From positions 1-5,561 of the forward strand of contig CAZSSQ010000162.1 in the NCBI GenBank assembly GCA_964609465.1: a stretch of 5,561 nucleotides of DNA, read 5' to 3'. The DNA is from CAVSBT01 sp964609465. GTDB lineage: Bacteria > Chloroflexota > Dehalococcoidia > DSTF01 > JALHUB01. Numbering within the stretch: the first letter of the stretch is position 1; each line of letters begins with the position of its first letter. Shown here one piece after another: positions 1 to 5,398 of the stretch. A program made the position numbers and the translations under genes. The notes below the pieces were generated by a model. It made no database searches and was not told the DNA's origin. It saw only the letters and a program-made list of their open reading frames with translations.

Positions 1-114
1 GCAGGCCTGGAAGACGGTGGCCGGTGGCGGCGGTGATTGAGCCGCTCCCCTGGTAGAAGCACCCATCGCTACCACCAGGGCAAGCCCCACCGCTGCGATT
101 GGCGGGCGCTTCAT
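1..114 (-). CDS. Secreted protein, N-terminal fragment with Sec signal peptide
   Basis: The gene starts at an ATG at 114 and runs off the left edge after 38 open codons. The start is well supported: GAAGGAGG (122-129, minus strand) sits 7 nt upstream, a near-perfect Shine-Dalgarno. The N-terminus looks like a Sec signal peptide: positive MKRPP, a hydrophobic core at about residues 6-19 (IAAVGLALVVAMGA), then a small-residue cleavage region (GAA before QS, residues 23-25). A proline run (PPPP, 28-31) follows, then ATVFQAC at the edge. The product is therefore probably exported to the periplasm or cell surface. The mature function cannot be seen. VFQAC at the front of a mature chain could be the beginning of a c-type cytochrome CxxCH site, but the next residues lie outside the window, so this is only a guess. 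The Cys is too far from the core to be a lipobox Cys. Confidence 0.72.
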   Translation of the reverse strand, partial: MKRPPIAAVGLALVVAMGASTRGAAQSPPPPATVFQAC

Positions 115-300
115 GGTGAAGCCTCCTTCGGGAAGACTAGCGAGGACAGGCGCATTGTACACCCGCGCGTCAACGGCTGCCGAAGATGGCAGAGTTGTCG
201 GGCGCTTGGCGCGCCGGGCGGGCGACGCGTCATCGAGGCAGTCTTGACATAACACCACCGCCCTCTGGCTCTGTGCGGACGAGGTTCGGGCTGTGGGGCT
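115..300. other. 186-bp intergenic spacer, secreted-protein gene / MFS gene
   Basis: This spacer lies between the MFS stop at 301 and the start of the secreted-protein gene at 114, both on the minus strand. It holds the ribosome binding site and -10 box of the latter. Small inverted repeats are present, such as CTGCC/GGCAG (177-181 with 188-192), but none is followed by a T-run, so no convincing rho-independent terminator for the MFS gene is seen. No open frame here has family resemblance or a good start. Confidence 0.6.
154..159 (-). promoter_or_regulatory. Probable -10 box of the secreted-protein gene
   Basis: On the minus strand this reads TACAAT, five of six matches to TATAAT. It lies 39 nt before the ATG at 114, giving a predicted leader of about 30 nt that contains the strong ribosome binding site. 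No good -35 is seen at 17-18 nt. A TTGACG (168-173, minus) is only 8 nt upstream, too close to pair with this box. The same hexamer stands in three other spacers in the window, each on the strand of the next gene. Confidence 0.45.
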
Positions 301-1608
301 CTAGAGAGGGATGTTGGCGCGGGCAGGGGTGCGGTGCGCGGCGAGGTAGGCGAGTGCCGCCGCAATGCCGAGCCCGCAGATGCCGGCTTCGATGCCGACG
401 GTGGACTGGACGCCGATGTGCTCCGCCATGATGCCGGTGAGCTGGCCGCCGATCGGGGTGCTCCCTGCGAAGAGCAGCATGTATAGGCTCATGACCCGGC
501 CCCTGAGGTGGTCGGGAGCGGTGATCTGGAGGGTGCTGTTGGCCGTTGCCGTGAAGCTGATACTCGCTGCCCCCAGGGCCACCAGCAGGACCAGCGTCAG
601 CGCGTACCAATGCGAGGCAGCGACTGCCGCCAGAACGGCGGCGAAGGCCGTCGCACCGATGAAGAGCGTCCGCCGGGACGCCTTGCTGAGGGTCGCCAGG
701 GCAAGCGCCGCCACTAGCGAACCGACGCCCACCGCCGAGGTCATCACGCCGAAGCCGATGGAGCCTACGTGGAGGACGTTTTGCGCCAGCAGCGGCAGGA
801 CCACCGTGAAGTTGTACCCAAACGTCCCGATGGACGCCATCAGAATCACGATGAGCAGGATAGCGGGGGTCCGCAGCGAGTAACGGAGCCCTTCGGCAAG
901 TTGGTTCAGGAGGTGGCCCTCTCCGCCTCTTGATGCCGGGTACAGGAGGGCTGGCCTCATGAGCAGCAGCCCGATGATGACGGCGATGAAGGTAGTGCCA
1001 TTGATGAAGAACGCCGCGCTGACCCCGACCACTGCGATGATCACGCCGCCCACCGCCGGCCCGACGAGGCGGGCGCTGTTGAAGACGCTGGAGTTCAGGG
1101 CCACTGCATTCATTACGTCGTCGCGGCCCACCATCTCCACCACGAAGGCCTGGCGAGTGGGGTTATCGACGGCGTTGGTCAACCCCAGCATTGCCGCCAG
1201 CACGTAGATCTGCCAGAGAGCTATCAGGCCGCTCCACGTGAGGAACGCCAGGACGAACGCCTGCGTCATGGCGGCCGTCTGCGTGAGAACCAGCAGGCGG
1301 CGCTTCGGCACCTTGTCGGCGATGACGCCGCCGAACAGGACGAGGAGGGAGATGGGCAGGAACTGGAGCATGGTCACCGTGCCCAGGGCTAGCGGCGAGT
1401 GGGTGAGGTCGAGGACCAGCCATGCCTGGCCGATGGTCTGCATCCATGTCCCGGTGAGGGAGATCATCTGGCCGAAGAAGAACAGCCGGTAGTTGTAGTT
1501 CCCCAGCGAGCGGAAGGTGCCCGCGAGGGTCCTCGCCGCGCCCCGCGGCTGGGCGAGGGCTTCTGCTGCGACGAGCGGCAATACCGGCGGGCCTGGCTCC
1601 CGGAACAT
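301..1608 (-). CDS. MFS transporter, EntS/MFS_3-type exporter
   Basis: This gene encodes a 435-residue inner-membrane major facilitator protein, expected to expel small molecules with proton antiport; the substrate is unknown. After about 40 hydrophilic residues come repeated hydrophobic helices, consistent with the usual 12. Motif A is GGVIADKVPKRR (about 93-104), in the loop between helices 2 and 3. DNPTRQAF (148-155) and ARLVGPAVGG (179-188) follow. A second-half signature, TANSTLQITAPDHLRGRVMSLY, lies at about 355-376; the phrase is typical of the EntS/MFS_3 group (enterobactin exporter EntS and many uncharacterised efflux proteins). Length is normal for the group. The start was taken as ATG at 1608 because GAGG lies 6 nt before it; an in-frame GTG at 1620 has no visible ribosome binding site and would add four residues. 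It lies 49 nt after the molybdoenzyme stop, so the two are probably co-transcribed. Confidence 0.9.
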   Translation of the reverse strand: MFREPGPPVLPLVAAEALAQPRGAARTLAGTFRSLGNYNYRLFFFGQMISLTGTWMQTIGQAWLVLDLTHSPLALGTVTMLQFLPISLLVLFGGVIADKVPKRRLLVLTQTAAMTQAFVLAFLTWSGLIALWQIYVLAAMLGLTNAVDNPTRQAFVVEMVGRDDVMNAVALNSSVFNSARLVGPAVGGVIIAVVGVSAAFFINGTTFIAVIIGLLLMRPALLYPASRGGEGHLLNQLAEGLRYSLRTPAILLIVILMASIGTFGYNFTVVLPLLAQNVLHVGSIGFGVMTSAVGVGSLVAALALATLSKASRRTLFIGATAFAAVLAAVAASHWYALTLVLLVALGAASISFTATANSTLQITAPDHLRGRVMSLYMLLFAGSTPIGGQLTGIMAEHIGVQSTVGIEAGICGLGIAAALAYLAAHRTPARANIPL

Positions 1609-1614
1609 AGGATT

Positions 1615-1620
1615 CCTCAC
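1615..1620 (-). promoter_or_regulatory. Ribosome binding site that sets the MFS start
   Basis: The minus strand reads GTGAGG, then 6 nt, then ATG at 1608. The GTG of this site is also an in-frame potential start codon, but nothing like a Shine-Dalgarno lies in the 12 nt before it. The GTG is therefore better read as part of the ribosome binding site than as the start. Confidence 0.6.
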
Positions 1621-1657
1621 ATCAAGCAGTCACCGAGGGCCTGACGAGGAGTGCGGG

Positions 1658-2263
1658 CTAAGAGTAGCGCTCTTCCTTCCAGGGGTCGCCGCGGATGTGG
1701 TAGCCGTGCGTCTCCCAGAAGCCAGGGCGCTCGCGGTCCATGAAGACCAGGCCTCGGACCCACTTGGCGCTCTTCCAGAAGTAGAGCTTGGGCACCACCA
1801 GTCGCAGGGGGCCGCCGTGCTCGGGTGGCAGGGGCTGGCCGTCGTGCTTGAGGGCGAAGAGGGCGTCGTCACCCAGGAGGTCGTCCAGGCGAAGGTTGGT
1901 GGTGTAGCCGCCGTAGCAGTTGACGGCGACGAAGCGCGCCTCCGGCCTGGGTCGCGCCAGTCTCACCACTTCCCTGGTGGCGACGCCCTCCCAGCGGTTG
2001 TCGAAGCGGGTCCAGTGCGTCACGCAATGGATGTCGGAGACGATGGTCACCTGCGGCAGGCTGGTGAACTCCTCCCAGGTAAGGGTGCGCTCCTCTTCGA
2101 CCAGCCCTCGTACCGAGAAGGTCCACTCCCTCAGGTCGATGCGGGGGACGTCTCCGTAGCTGAGCACCGGCCAGTTCGGCACCACCTTCTGGCCGGGCGG
2201 CACCCGTGCCCTCGTCGTTTCTCCCGGCGTCTCGCTACCCTTCTCTTCGAACCGGGCGGCCAT
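1658..2263 (-). CDS. Sulfite-oxidase-family molybdopterin oxidoreductase
   Basis: This 201-residue protein consists almost entirely of a sulfite-oxidase-type molybdopterin-binding domain. Cys80 in SDIHCVTHW is at the position of the conserved cysteine that ligates molybdenum. The family pattern continues with TRFDNRWEGV (85-94), AVNCYGGYTTN (113-123) and the C-terminal run KSAKWVRGLVF...RPGFWETHGYH (164-189). It has no twin-arginine or Sec signal and no membrane segment, heme domain or C-terminal dimerisation domain. It thus resembles the short, stand-alone bacterial and archaeal branch and is predicted cytoplasmic. The true substrate and electron partner of this branch are mostly unknown, so sulfite oxidase activity should not be assumed. 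ATG at 2263 follows GGAGAGAAAGGG. The gene sits 74 nt after a saccharopine-dehydrogenase-like gene and 49 nt before an MFS exporter, all on one strand. Confidence 0.92.
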   Translation of the reverse strand: MAARFEEKGSETPGETTRARVPPGQKVVPNWPVLSYGDVPRIDLREWTFSVRGLVEEERTLTWEEFTSLPQVTIVSDIHCVTHWTRFDNRWEGVATREVVRLARPRPEARFVAVNCYGGYTTNLRLDDLLGDDALFALKHDGQPLPPEHGGPLRLVVPKLYFWKSAKWVRGLVFMDRERPGFWETHGYHIRGDPWKEERYS

Positions 2264-2325
2264 GAACCCTTTCTCTCCACAGAAGCGGCCGGCCCCTGGG
2301 TGAGGGCCGTATCGCAGCTACTATT

Positions 2326-2331
2326 ATTGTA
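2326..2331 (-). promoter_or_regulatory. Possible -10 box before the molybdoenzyme gene
   Basis: The minus strand reads TACAAT inside the most AT-rich patch of this region (TACAATAATAG), 62 nt before the ATG at 2263. The sequence 17 nt upstream, CACAAA, is a poor -35. If the box is real, the molybdoenzyme and MFS genes can be transcribed apart from the dehydrogenase gene. A 6-bp stem (2290-2295 with 2304-2309) lies in the same 74-bp gap but has no T-run. Confidence 0.35.
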
Positions 2332-2337
2332 CGATAC

Positions 2338-3456
2338 CTATGCCTTCTTTTGTGGGGCAGCCATATCAGGCTCGTGTCGCTCCACCTCGACGCCGTAGGG
2401 CTGTAGCCTGGACAGCATCGTGTCCGGGTCGATGAGCGCGTCGGGGGAGAAGACGCCTCGCTGCTCGATCTCGCCGCGGGCCACCATGACCGCCCCGACG
2501 GCGGTGGGAATGCTGGTGATGCGCTTCATGCGGTCCACGCCGGCGTACCAGCAGTGTGCCTCGCGGCCGTCCTTCTCTCCCCAGACATCCACCCGGTAAC
2601 CCGAGACCGTGCACTTTCCCCCCGGCAGCCGGGGCAGCACCCGGTAGAAGAAACCGGCCCAGAACTTCTGGCTGCTGTCGCCGCGCAGCAGGCCCACCCG
2701 CACCAGCGAGATACCTGCCCTTGACAGCCACCTGGGCCAGATGCCGCCTTTCAGGGTTACCTCCTCGAGGGCCGCAATGTTCCTCGGGATCGTCACCGGC
2801 TCGGCGTGCCCGGTGTAGTAGACGGGCAGCGGCCCGCAAGGAGGAGGGAACTCCACCATCTCTCTGCCCGTCCCCGACCGGACCAGGACCTCCTGCCCGT
2901 GCTCGAAGGAAGGCACCTTCCCGCAGAAGATGTGCACCGCGTGCCGGTAGTTGGCGTATCCTCCGGCATCGTCGGCGCCGCCGAACCAGGCGATGTTCAC
3001 GCGCCGGGGGCGGTCCATGGACTGAGCCCCCTTCTTAGCCAGCAGATTGGTGAGCCCCGGGCAGTTGCCCAGGCCGGTGATGACGGTCACTCCTGCCCGC
3101 TTGGCCGCGTCATCCAGCGCCAGCGCATCGCGTGCGGCCTCATAGTCGTCGGCGATGCTGACGTAGTGGACGCCGGCCTCAACGGCCGCCTGCACCTGTC
3201 GGCGCTCGAAGTAGACGAACGGCCCGACGAAGCCGAGGGCCACGTCGTAGCCACGAATGGCGTCCACCATCCCCTGGTGGTCGAGCGCGTCCAGGCGGCA
3301 GGCCCGCACGGGGCCGCCCAGCTCCCCGGCCAGCGCCTCAGCGGCCTTCAGGTTGAGGTCCGCCACCATCACTTCATCAACCCCTGGATGGGTGGCCAGT
3401 GCTCGTACCGCCTCGTTGCCCATGTCGCCGGCCCCGCCCAAGACGATGAATCTCAT
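2338..3456 (-). CDS. Saccharopine dehydrogenase family NAD(P)-binding protein
   Basis: This encodes a 372-residue oxidoreductase-like protein. Its N-terminus is a Rossmann fold: MRFIVLGGAGDMG carries the glycine-rich loop (7-13), and VADLN places Asp33 at the end of the second strand, where it can hold the adenine ribose (suggesting NAD over NADP). DVALGFVGPF (71-80), the HYVSIADDYEAA segment (97-108) and GLGNCPGLTN (128-137) match the general layout of the saccharopine dehydrogenase/homospermidine synthase superfamily. The C-terminal half (about 150-340) is the substrate-side domain and holds SSQKFWAGFFYRVLPR (261-276). Members of this superfamily act on quite different substrates, so a role in lysine metabolism cannot be claimed. 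The ATG at 3456 has GAGGAG 7 nt upstream. It is the first gene of the minus-strand group and is divergent from lspA. Cytoplasmic; no signal or membrane segment. Confidence 0.88.
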   Translation of the reverse strand: MRFIVLGGAGDMGNEAVRALATHPGVDEVMVADLNLKAAEALAGELGGPVRACRLDALDHQGMVDAIRGYDVALGFVGPFVYFERRQVQAAVEAGVHYVSIADDYEAARDALALDDAAKRAGVTVITGLGNCPGLTNLLAKKGAQSMDRPRRVNIAWFGGADDAGGYANYRHAVHIFCGKVPSFEHGQEVLVRSGTGREMVEFPPPCGPLPVYYTGHAEPVTIPRNIAALEEVTLKGGIWPRWLSRAGISLVRVGLLRGDSSQKFWAGFFYRVLPRLPGGKCTVSGYRVDVWGEKDGREAHCWYAGVDRMKRITSIPTAVGAVMVARGEIEQRGVFSPDALIDPDTMLSRLQPYGVEVERHEPDMAAPQKKA

Positions 3457-3546
3457 GCCTGCGCTCCTCTCAAGACATCACAGCCGCACGTGACGGAACA
3501 CCCGTCTCCAAGCCGCCGGTCGATGGCGCCGCGCGAGCCTGCGGAC

Positions 3547-3552
3547 ATTGTA
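3547..3552 (-). promoter_or_regulatory. Possible -10 box of the dehydrogenase gene
   Basis: The minus strand reads TACAAT, 90 nt before the ATG at 3456. A CTGACG (four of six to TTGACA) lies 20 nt upstream, longer than the ideal spacing. The box is suggested mainly by its position and by the recurrence of the hexamer. It lies back-to-back with the plus-strand lspA promoter in the 205-bp divergent spacer. Confidence 0.35.
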
Positions 3553-3594
3553 CATCGAGTTAAGGGCAGCGGCGTCAGTGCTGCCGATTCTTGT

Positions 3595-3624
3595 TTGCCG
3601 CCCCTGCGAAGGCGGTGCTATGAT
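3595..3624 (+). promoter_or_regulatory. Promoter of lspA-rluD, extended -10 type
   Basis: TTGCCG (3595-3600, four of six to TTGACA) is followed 18 nt later by TATGAT (3619-3624, five of six to TATAAT). TG plus one base comes directly before the -10 (TGCTATGAT), the extended -10 arrangement. Transcription should begin near 3631. The in-frame ATG at 3620 lies inside the -10 box, so it would not be in this transcript; this favours ATG 3662 as the lspA start. No -10/-35 pair of comparable quality is seen nearby on the plus strand. Confidence 0.55.
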
Positions 3625-3661
3625 CGGCAGGATTCCCGTGAGCAGCACAAGGCCCGGCGAC

Positions 3662-4219
3662 ATGACCTCGCACGGTCCGCTGGTGGAGGCGGTGGAGACG
3701 CCGCCCGGCGGGCGGCCAGACGGCCGCCCGTCGGGGTGGCTCTGGCTGCGCCTGCGCAACGATCTCGTCTTCTTCGTCATTGCCGGCCTGGTGGTCGCCC
3801 TCGACCAGGCGACCAAGCACCTGGTGCGAGCCAACCTGCTAGTCGGCGAGTCGGTCCCCGAGGAAGGGCCGCTGCGCATCACCTACGTGACGAACACGGG
3901 CGCCGCATTCGGCATTCTCCAGGGTCAAAGCCTATTCCTGATGGTTACCACTTTCTTTGGGCTGGCAGCGATCCTTCTCTACTTCCTCTATCCGCCCATG
4001 GAGCACGGCATCCTCCGCCTGGCGCTCGGACTTCAGTTGGGCGGCGCCGTGGGCAACCTGGCCGACCGCGTGCGGCTGGGCAAAGTCACCGACTTCATCG
4101 ACGTGGGGCCATGGCCCGCTTTCAACGTCGCCGACTCCTCCATCGTGGTGGGGGTAACCATTATCATCGCCTTCTTTCTCCTGGCCGAGAGCGTGCACCG
4201 ACGTGCCCAGGGGCCCTGA
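3662..4219 (+). CDS. lspA: Lipoprotein signal peptidase (signal peptidase II)
   Basis: This is the membrane aspartyl protease that removes signal peptides from diacylglyceryl-modified prolipoproteins. Using ATG 3662 it has 185 residues. After a Pro/Gly-rich, probably cytoplasmic N-terminus of about 30 residues comes the first helix (about 34-50), then the conserved DQATK (48-52) and TNTGAAFGIL (78-87). A second helix lies at about 90-110. The two catalytic aspartates are Asp135 in GNLADR and Asp158 in FNVADSS, and a last helix spans about 160-177. The family is usually 150-170 residues, so the N-terminus is slightly long. The frame is open further up, with a TTG at 3548 and an ATG at 3620. 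The ATG at 3620 lies in the predicted -10 box, whereas 3662 has AAGG 9 nt upstream. The stop overlaps the start of the pseudouridine synthase gene, implying translational coupling. Confidence 0.93.
   Translation: MTSHGPLVEAVETPPGGRPDGRPSGWLWLRLRNDLVFFVIAGLVVALDQATKHLVRANLLVGESVPEEGPLRITYVTNTGAAFGILQGQSLFLMVTTFFGLAAILLYFLYPPMEHGILRLALGLQLGGAVGNLADRVRLGKVTDFIDVGPWPAFNVADSSIVVGVTIIIAFFLLAESVHRRAQGP
3704..3735 (+). repeat. 14-bp hairpin in the early lspA coding region
   Basis: Bases 3704-3717 can pair with 3722-3735 around the loop AGAC. All 14 pairs form, 13 of them Watson-Crick and one G-T. It falls about 42 nt after the chosen lspA start and encodes the Gly/Arg/Pro-rich residues of the N-terminal extension (about 15-25), ahead of the conserved domain. 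It is too GC-rich to be a terminator in this place and has no T-run. It may be a structured mRNA element affecting translation, or a small repeat insertion in a tolerant segment. Confidence 0.6.
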
Positions 4220-5169
4220 TGGAGGAGACCGTCACGCTGGAGGCCGAGGGCTCGGGGGAGCGGCTGGACGTCTTCGTCGTCCGCCGCTGCTCTGGCCTCT
4301 CCCGCAGCCTCGTCCAGCGGCTCATCCGCGAGGGCCGCGTGACCGTCGGCGGCCGGCCCGGCAGGGCGGGCCAGCGCCTGGAGCGGGGCGACTGCGTCGT
4401 GGCGCGAATGCGTCCGGATGTGCCCCAGCCGCTCCGGCCGGAGCCGATACCGCTCACCATCGTCTACGAGGACGCCGACCTTCTGGTGGTGGACAAGCCC
4501 GCTGCCCTGACGGTGCATCCCGCCGCGGGAGTCCGCCGGGGGACCCTGGCCGCCGCCCTGCTGGCCTACCGACCGGAGCTGGCCGGCGTCGGCGGGCCAG
4601 AACGACCGGGCATCGTGCACCGGCTGGACCGCGACACCTCGGGGCTGCTGGTCGTGGCCAAGAACGAAGCCGCCCGCGCCGCCCTGGCCCGGCAGTGGAA
4701 GGAGCGGCAGGTGGAGAAGGGCTACCTGGCTCTGGTCCACGGCCGCCTGGAGCCGCCCCAGGGCGTCATCGACGCCCCCATCGGGCGGGACGCGCGCCAC
4801 CGGCAGCGGATGGCGGTGGTCGAGGGCGGGCGGGCGGCCCGCACCGCCTACCGGGTGCGCCGCTACCTGCCTGCCGGACAGGCAGGCCTGCCTGAGACGC
4901 CGCGCGGCCGGGACGTTTACTCGCTGGTGGAGGTGACACTGTCCACGGGCCGGACGCACCAGATCCGGGTGCACTTCGCCGCTCTGGGGCACCCGCTGGT
5001 GGGCGACCGCGTGTACGGCCGCCCTTCCACCGTCCTGAGGCGTCAGTTCCTGCACGCCCACCGGCTCGCCTTTCGCCACCCTGTCGACGGCCGGCCCCTG
5101 GAGTTCGAGTCGCCCCTGCCGGAGGACCTCCAAGTGGCGCTGGAGCGGGTGGGGGGTGTCGCTGGATAG
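4219..5169 (+). CDS. rluD: RluA/RluD-family 23S rRNA pseudouridine synthase
   Basis: This 316-residue enzyme is expected to convert specific uridines of 23S rRNA to pseudouridine. An S4-type RNA-binding domain occupies about residues 14-57 (ERLDVFVVR...SRSLVQRLIREGRVTV). The catalytic domain follows: LLVVDKPAALTVHP, then HRLDRDTSGLLVVAK (from 134), in which Asp137 is the expected catalytic aspartate. TGRTHQIRVHF (244-253 and on) and GHPLVGDRVYG close the fold. An S4 domain fits RluC/RluD rather than RluA, and the lspA-rluD pairing is common in bacteria (compare lspA-ylyB in Bacillus), so the RluD symbol is a family-level assignment. The ATG overlaps the lspA stop by one base, with AGGGG 5 nt upstream. 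Residues about 217-229 (LPAGQAGLPE and on), between TAYRVRRY and the strand YSLVEVTL, look longer than in relatives and are encoded by a palindromic repeat. Confidence 0.92.
   Translation: MEETVTLEAEGSGERLDVFVVRRCSGLSRSLVQRLIREGRVTVGGRPGRAGQRLERGDCVVARMRPDVPQPLRPEPIPLTIVYEDADLLVVDKPAALTVHPAAGVRRGTLAAALLAYRPELAGVGGPERPGIVHRLDRDTSGLLVVAKNEAARAALARQWKERQVEKGYLALVHGRLEPPQGVIDAPIGRDARHRQRMAVVEGGRAARTAYRVRRYLPAGQAGLPETPRGRDVYSLVEVTLSTGRTHQIRVHFAALGHPLVGDRVYGRPSTVLRRQFLHAHRLAFRHPVDGRPLEFESPLPEDLQVALERVGGVAG
4866..4894 (+). repeat. Palindromic repeat inside rluD, in frame
   Basis: CCTGCCTG (4866-4873) is followed by CCGGA and then by its reverse complement CAGGCAGG (4879-4886). A further direct copy, CCTGCCTG, lies at 4887-4894. 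The first 21 bases equal the 20-base palindrome at 5270-5289 apart from one extra A (4878). The repeat is read in frame as part of LPAGQAGLPE, in a loop of the pseudouridine synthase, and does not break the frame. Confidence 0.75.
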
Positions 5170-5221
5170 AGAGTCCCGTGCGGCAGGCCGGCGAGGCAGT
5201 TCACCCTTCGTCCCTTCGACA

Positions 5222-5264
5222 GGCTCAGGGTGCGACGATCTCAGCGTGGCCGCCATCCTGAGCC
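5222..5264 (+). repeat. Inverted repeat of the TTCGACAGGCTCAGG type
   Basis: GGCTCAGG (5222-5229) is the exact reverse complement of CCTGAGCC (5257-5264). The stem can extend inward to 11 pairs with one G-T (5222-5232 with 5254-5264), leaving a 21-base loop. The upstream flank reads CCCTTCGACA, so the left half is CCCTTCGACAGGCTCAGGG, a sequence I recall as a very common dispersed intergenic repeat in environmental bacteria, notably Chloroflexota. That memory cannot be verified here. Confidence 0.65.
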
Positions 5265-5269
5265 CGTTG

Positions 5270-5289
5270 CCTGCCTGCCGGCAGGCAGG
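5270..5289 (+). repeat. Perfect 20-bp palindrome
   Basis: CCTGCCTGCC is directly followed by its reverse complement GGCAGGCAGG, with no loop base. A variant with one extra base is found inside rluD at 4866-4886. It lies only 6 bp after the TTCGACAGGCTCAGG-type inverted repeat. It looks like a small dispersed repeat of the REP or miniature type rather than a protein-binding operator, because a copy is also found in coding DNA. Confidence 0.75.
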
Positions 5290-5342
5290 AAGGACGCGGC
5301 CGCGCCTCTCGTGAAGTCACTCAGGCGTCTTCCGACCACCGG

Positions 5343-5372
5343 TTGAGCAGCCCGTTCGCTGGCGGCTACAAT
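5343..5372 (+). promoter_or_regulatory. Promoter of gltX
   Basis: TTGAGC (5343-5348, four of six to TTGACA) is followed after 18 nt by TACAAT (5367-5372, five of six to TATAAT). Transcription would start near 5379, about 20 nt before the gltX ATG. GAGGAGG (5388-5394) is the ribosome binding site in that short leader. This makes gltX independent of the lspA-rluD transcript. Confidence 0.6.
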
Positions 5373-5398
5373 GGGCTGGGGGTTAGCGAGGAGGCCTC

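Larger units (their letters stand above)
5170..5398. other. 229-bp intergenic spacer rich in palindromes
   Basis: This spacer separates rluD from gltX. It holds a long-loop inverted repeat of the CCTTCGACAGGCTCAGG type, a perfect 20-bp palindrome, and then the gltX promoter and ribosome binding site. No T-run follows either inverted repeat, so a classical intrinsic terminator is not seen, although either hairpin could end or protect the lspA-rluD transcript. No open frame in it looks real. Confidence 0.65.

Noticed and set aside
168..173. TTGACG on the minus strand as -35 of the secreted-protein gene
   Set aside because: It is only 8 nt from the TACAAT box, and no acceptable -10 lies at 16-19 nt from it.
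244..249. Perfect TTGACA on the plus strand
   Set aside because: Nothing like a -10 is found 16-19 nt downstream, and it would fire into the 3' end of the minus-strand MFS gene.
2290..2309. Possible terminator between the dehydrogenase and molybdoenzyme genes
   Set aside because: The stem has only six pairs with an 8-nt loop and no T-run on the relevant strand; in GC-rich DNA this is expected by chance.
1517..2398. 293-codon plus-strand open frame over the molybdoenzyme gene
   Set aside because: The minus-strand gene has clear family motifs including the molybdenum-ligating Cys; this frame has none and is a reverse-strand shadow.
2806..4218. Open plus-strand frame continuous with rluD, antisense to the dehydrogenase gene and overlapping lspA
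   Set aside because: It is only a stop-free extension in high-GC DNA. Family similarity begins exactly at the ATG at 4219, and two well-supported genes occupy this stretch in other frames.
4033..5256. 407-codon minus-strand open frame across lspA and rluD
   Set aside because: It is antisense to two strongly conserved genes, has a composition of shadow type (rich in R, G, P, Q, H) and shows no motif.
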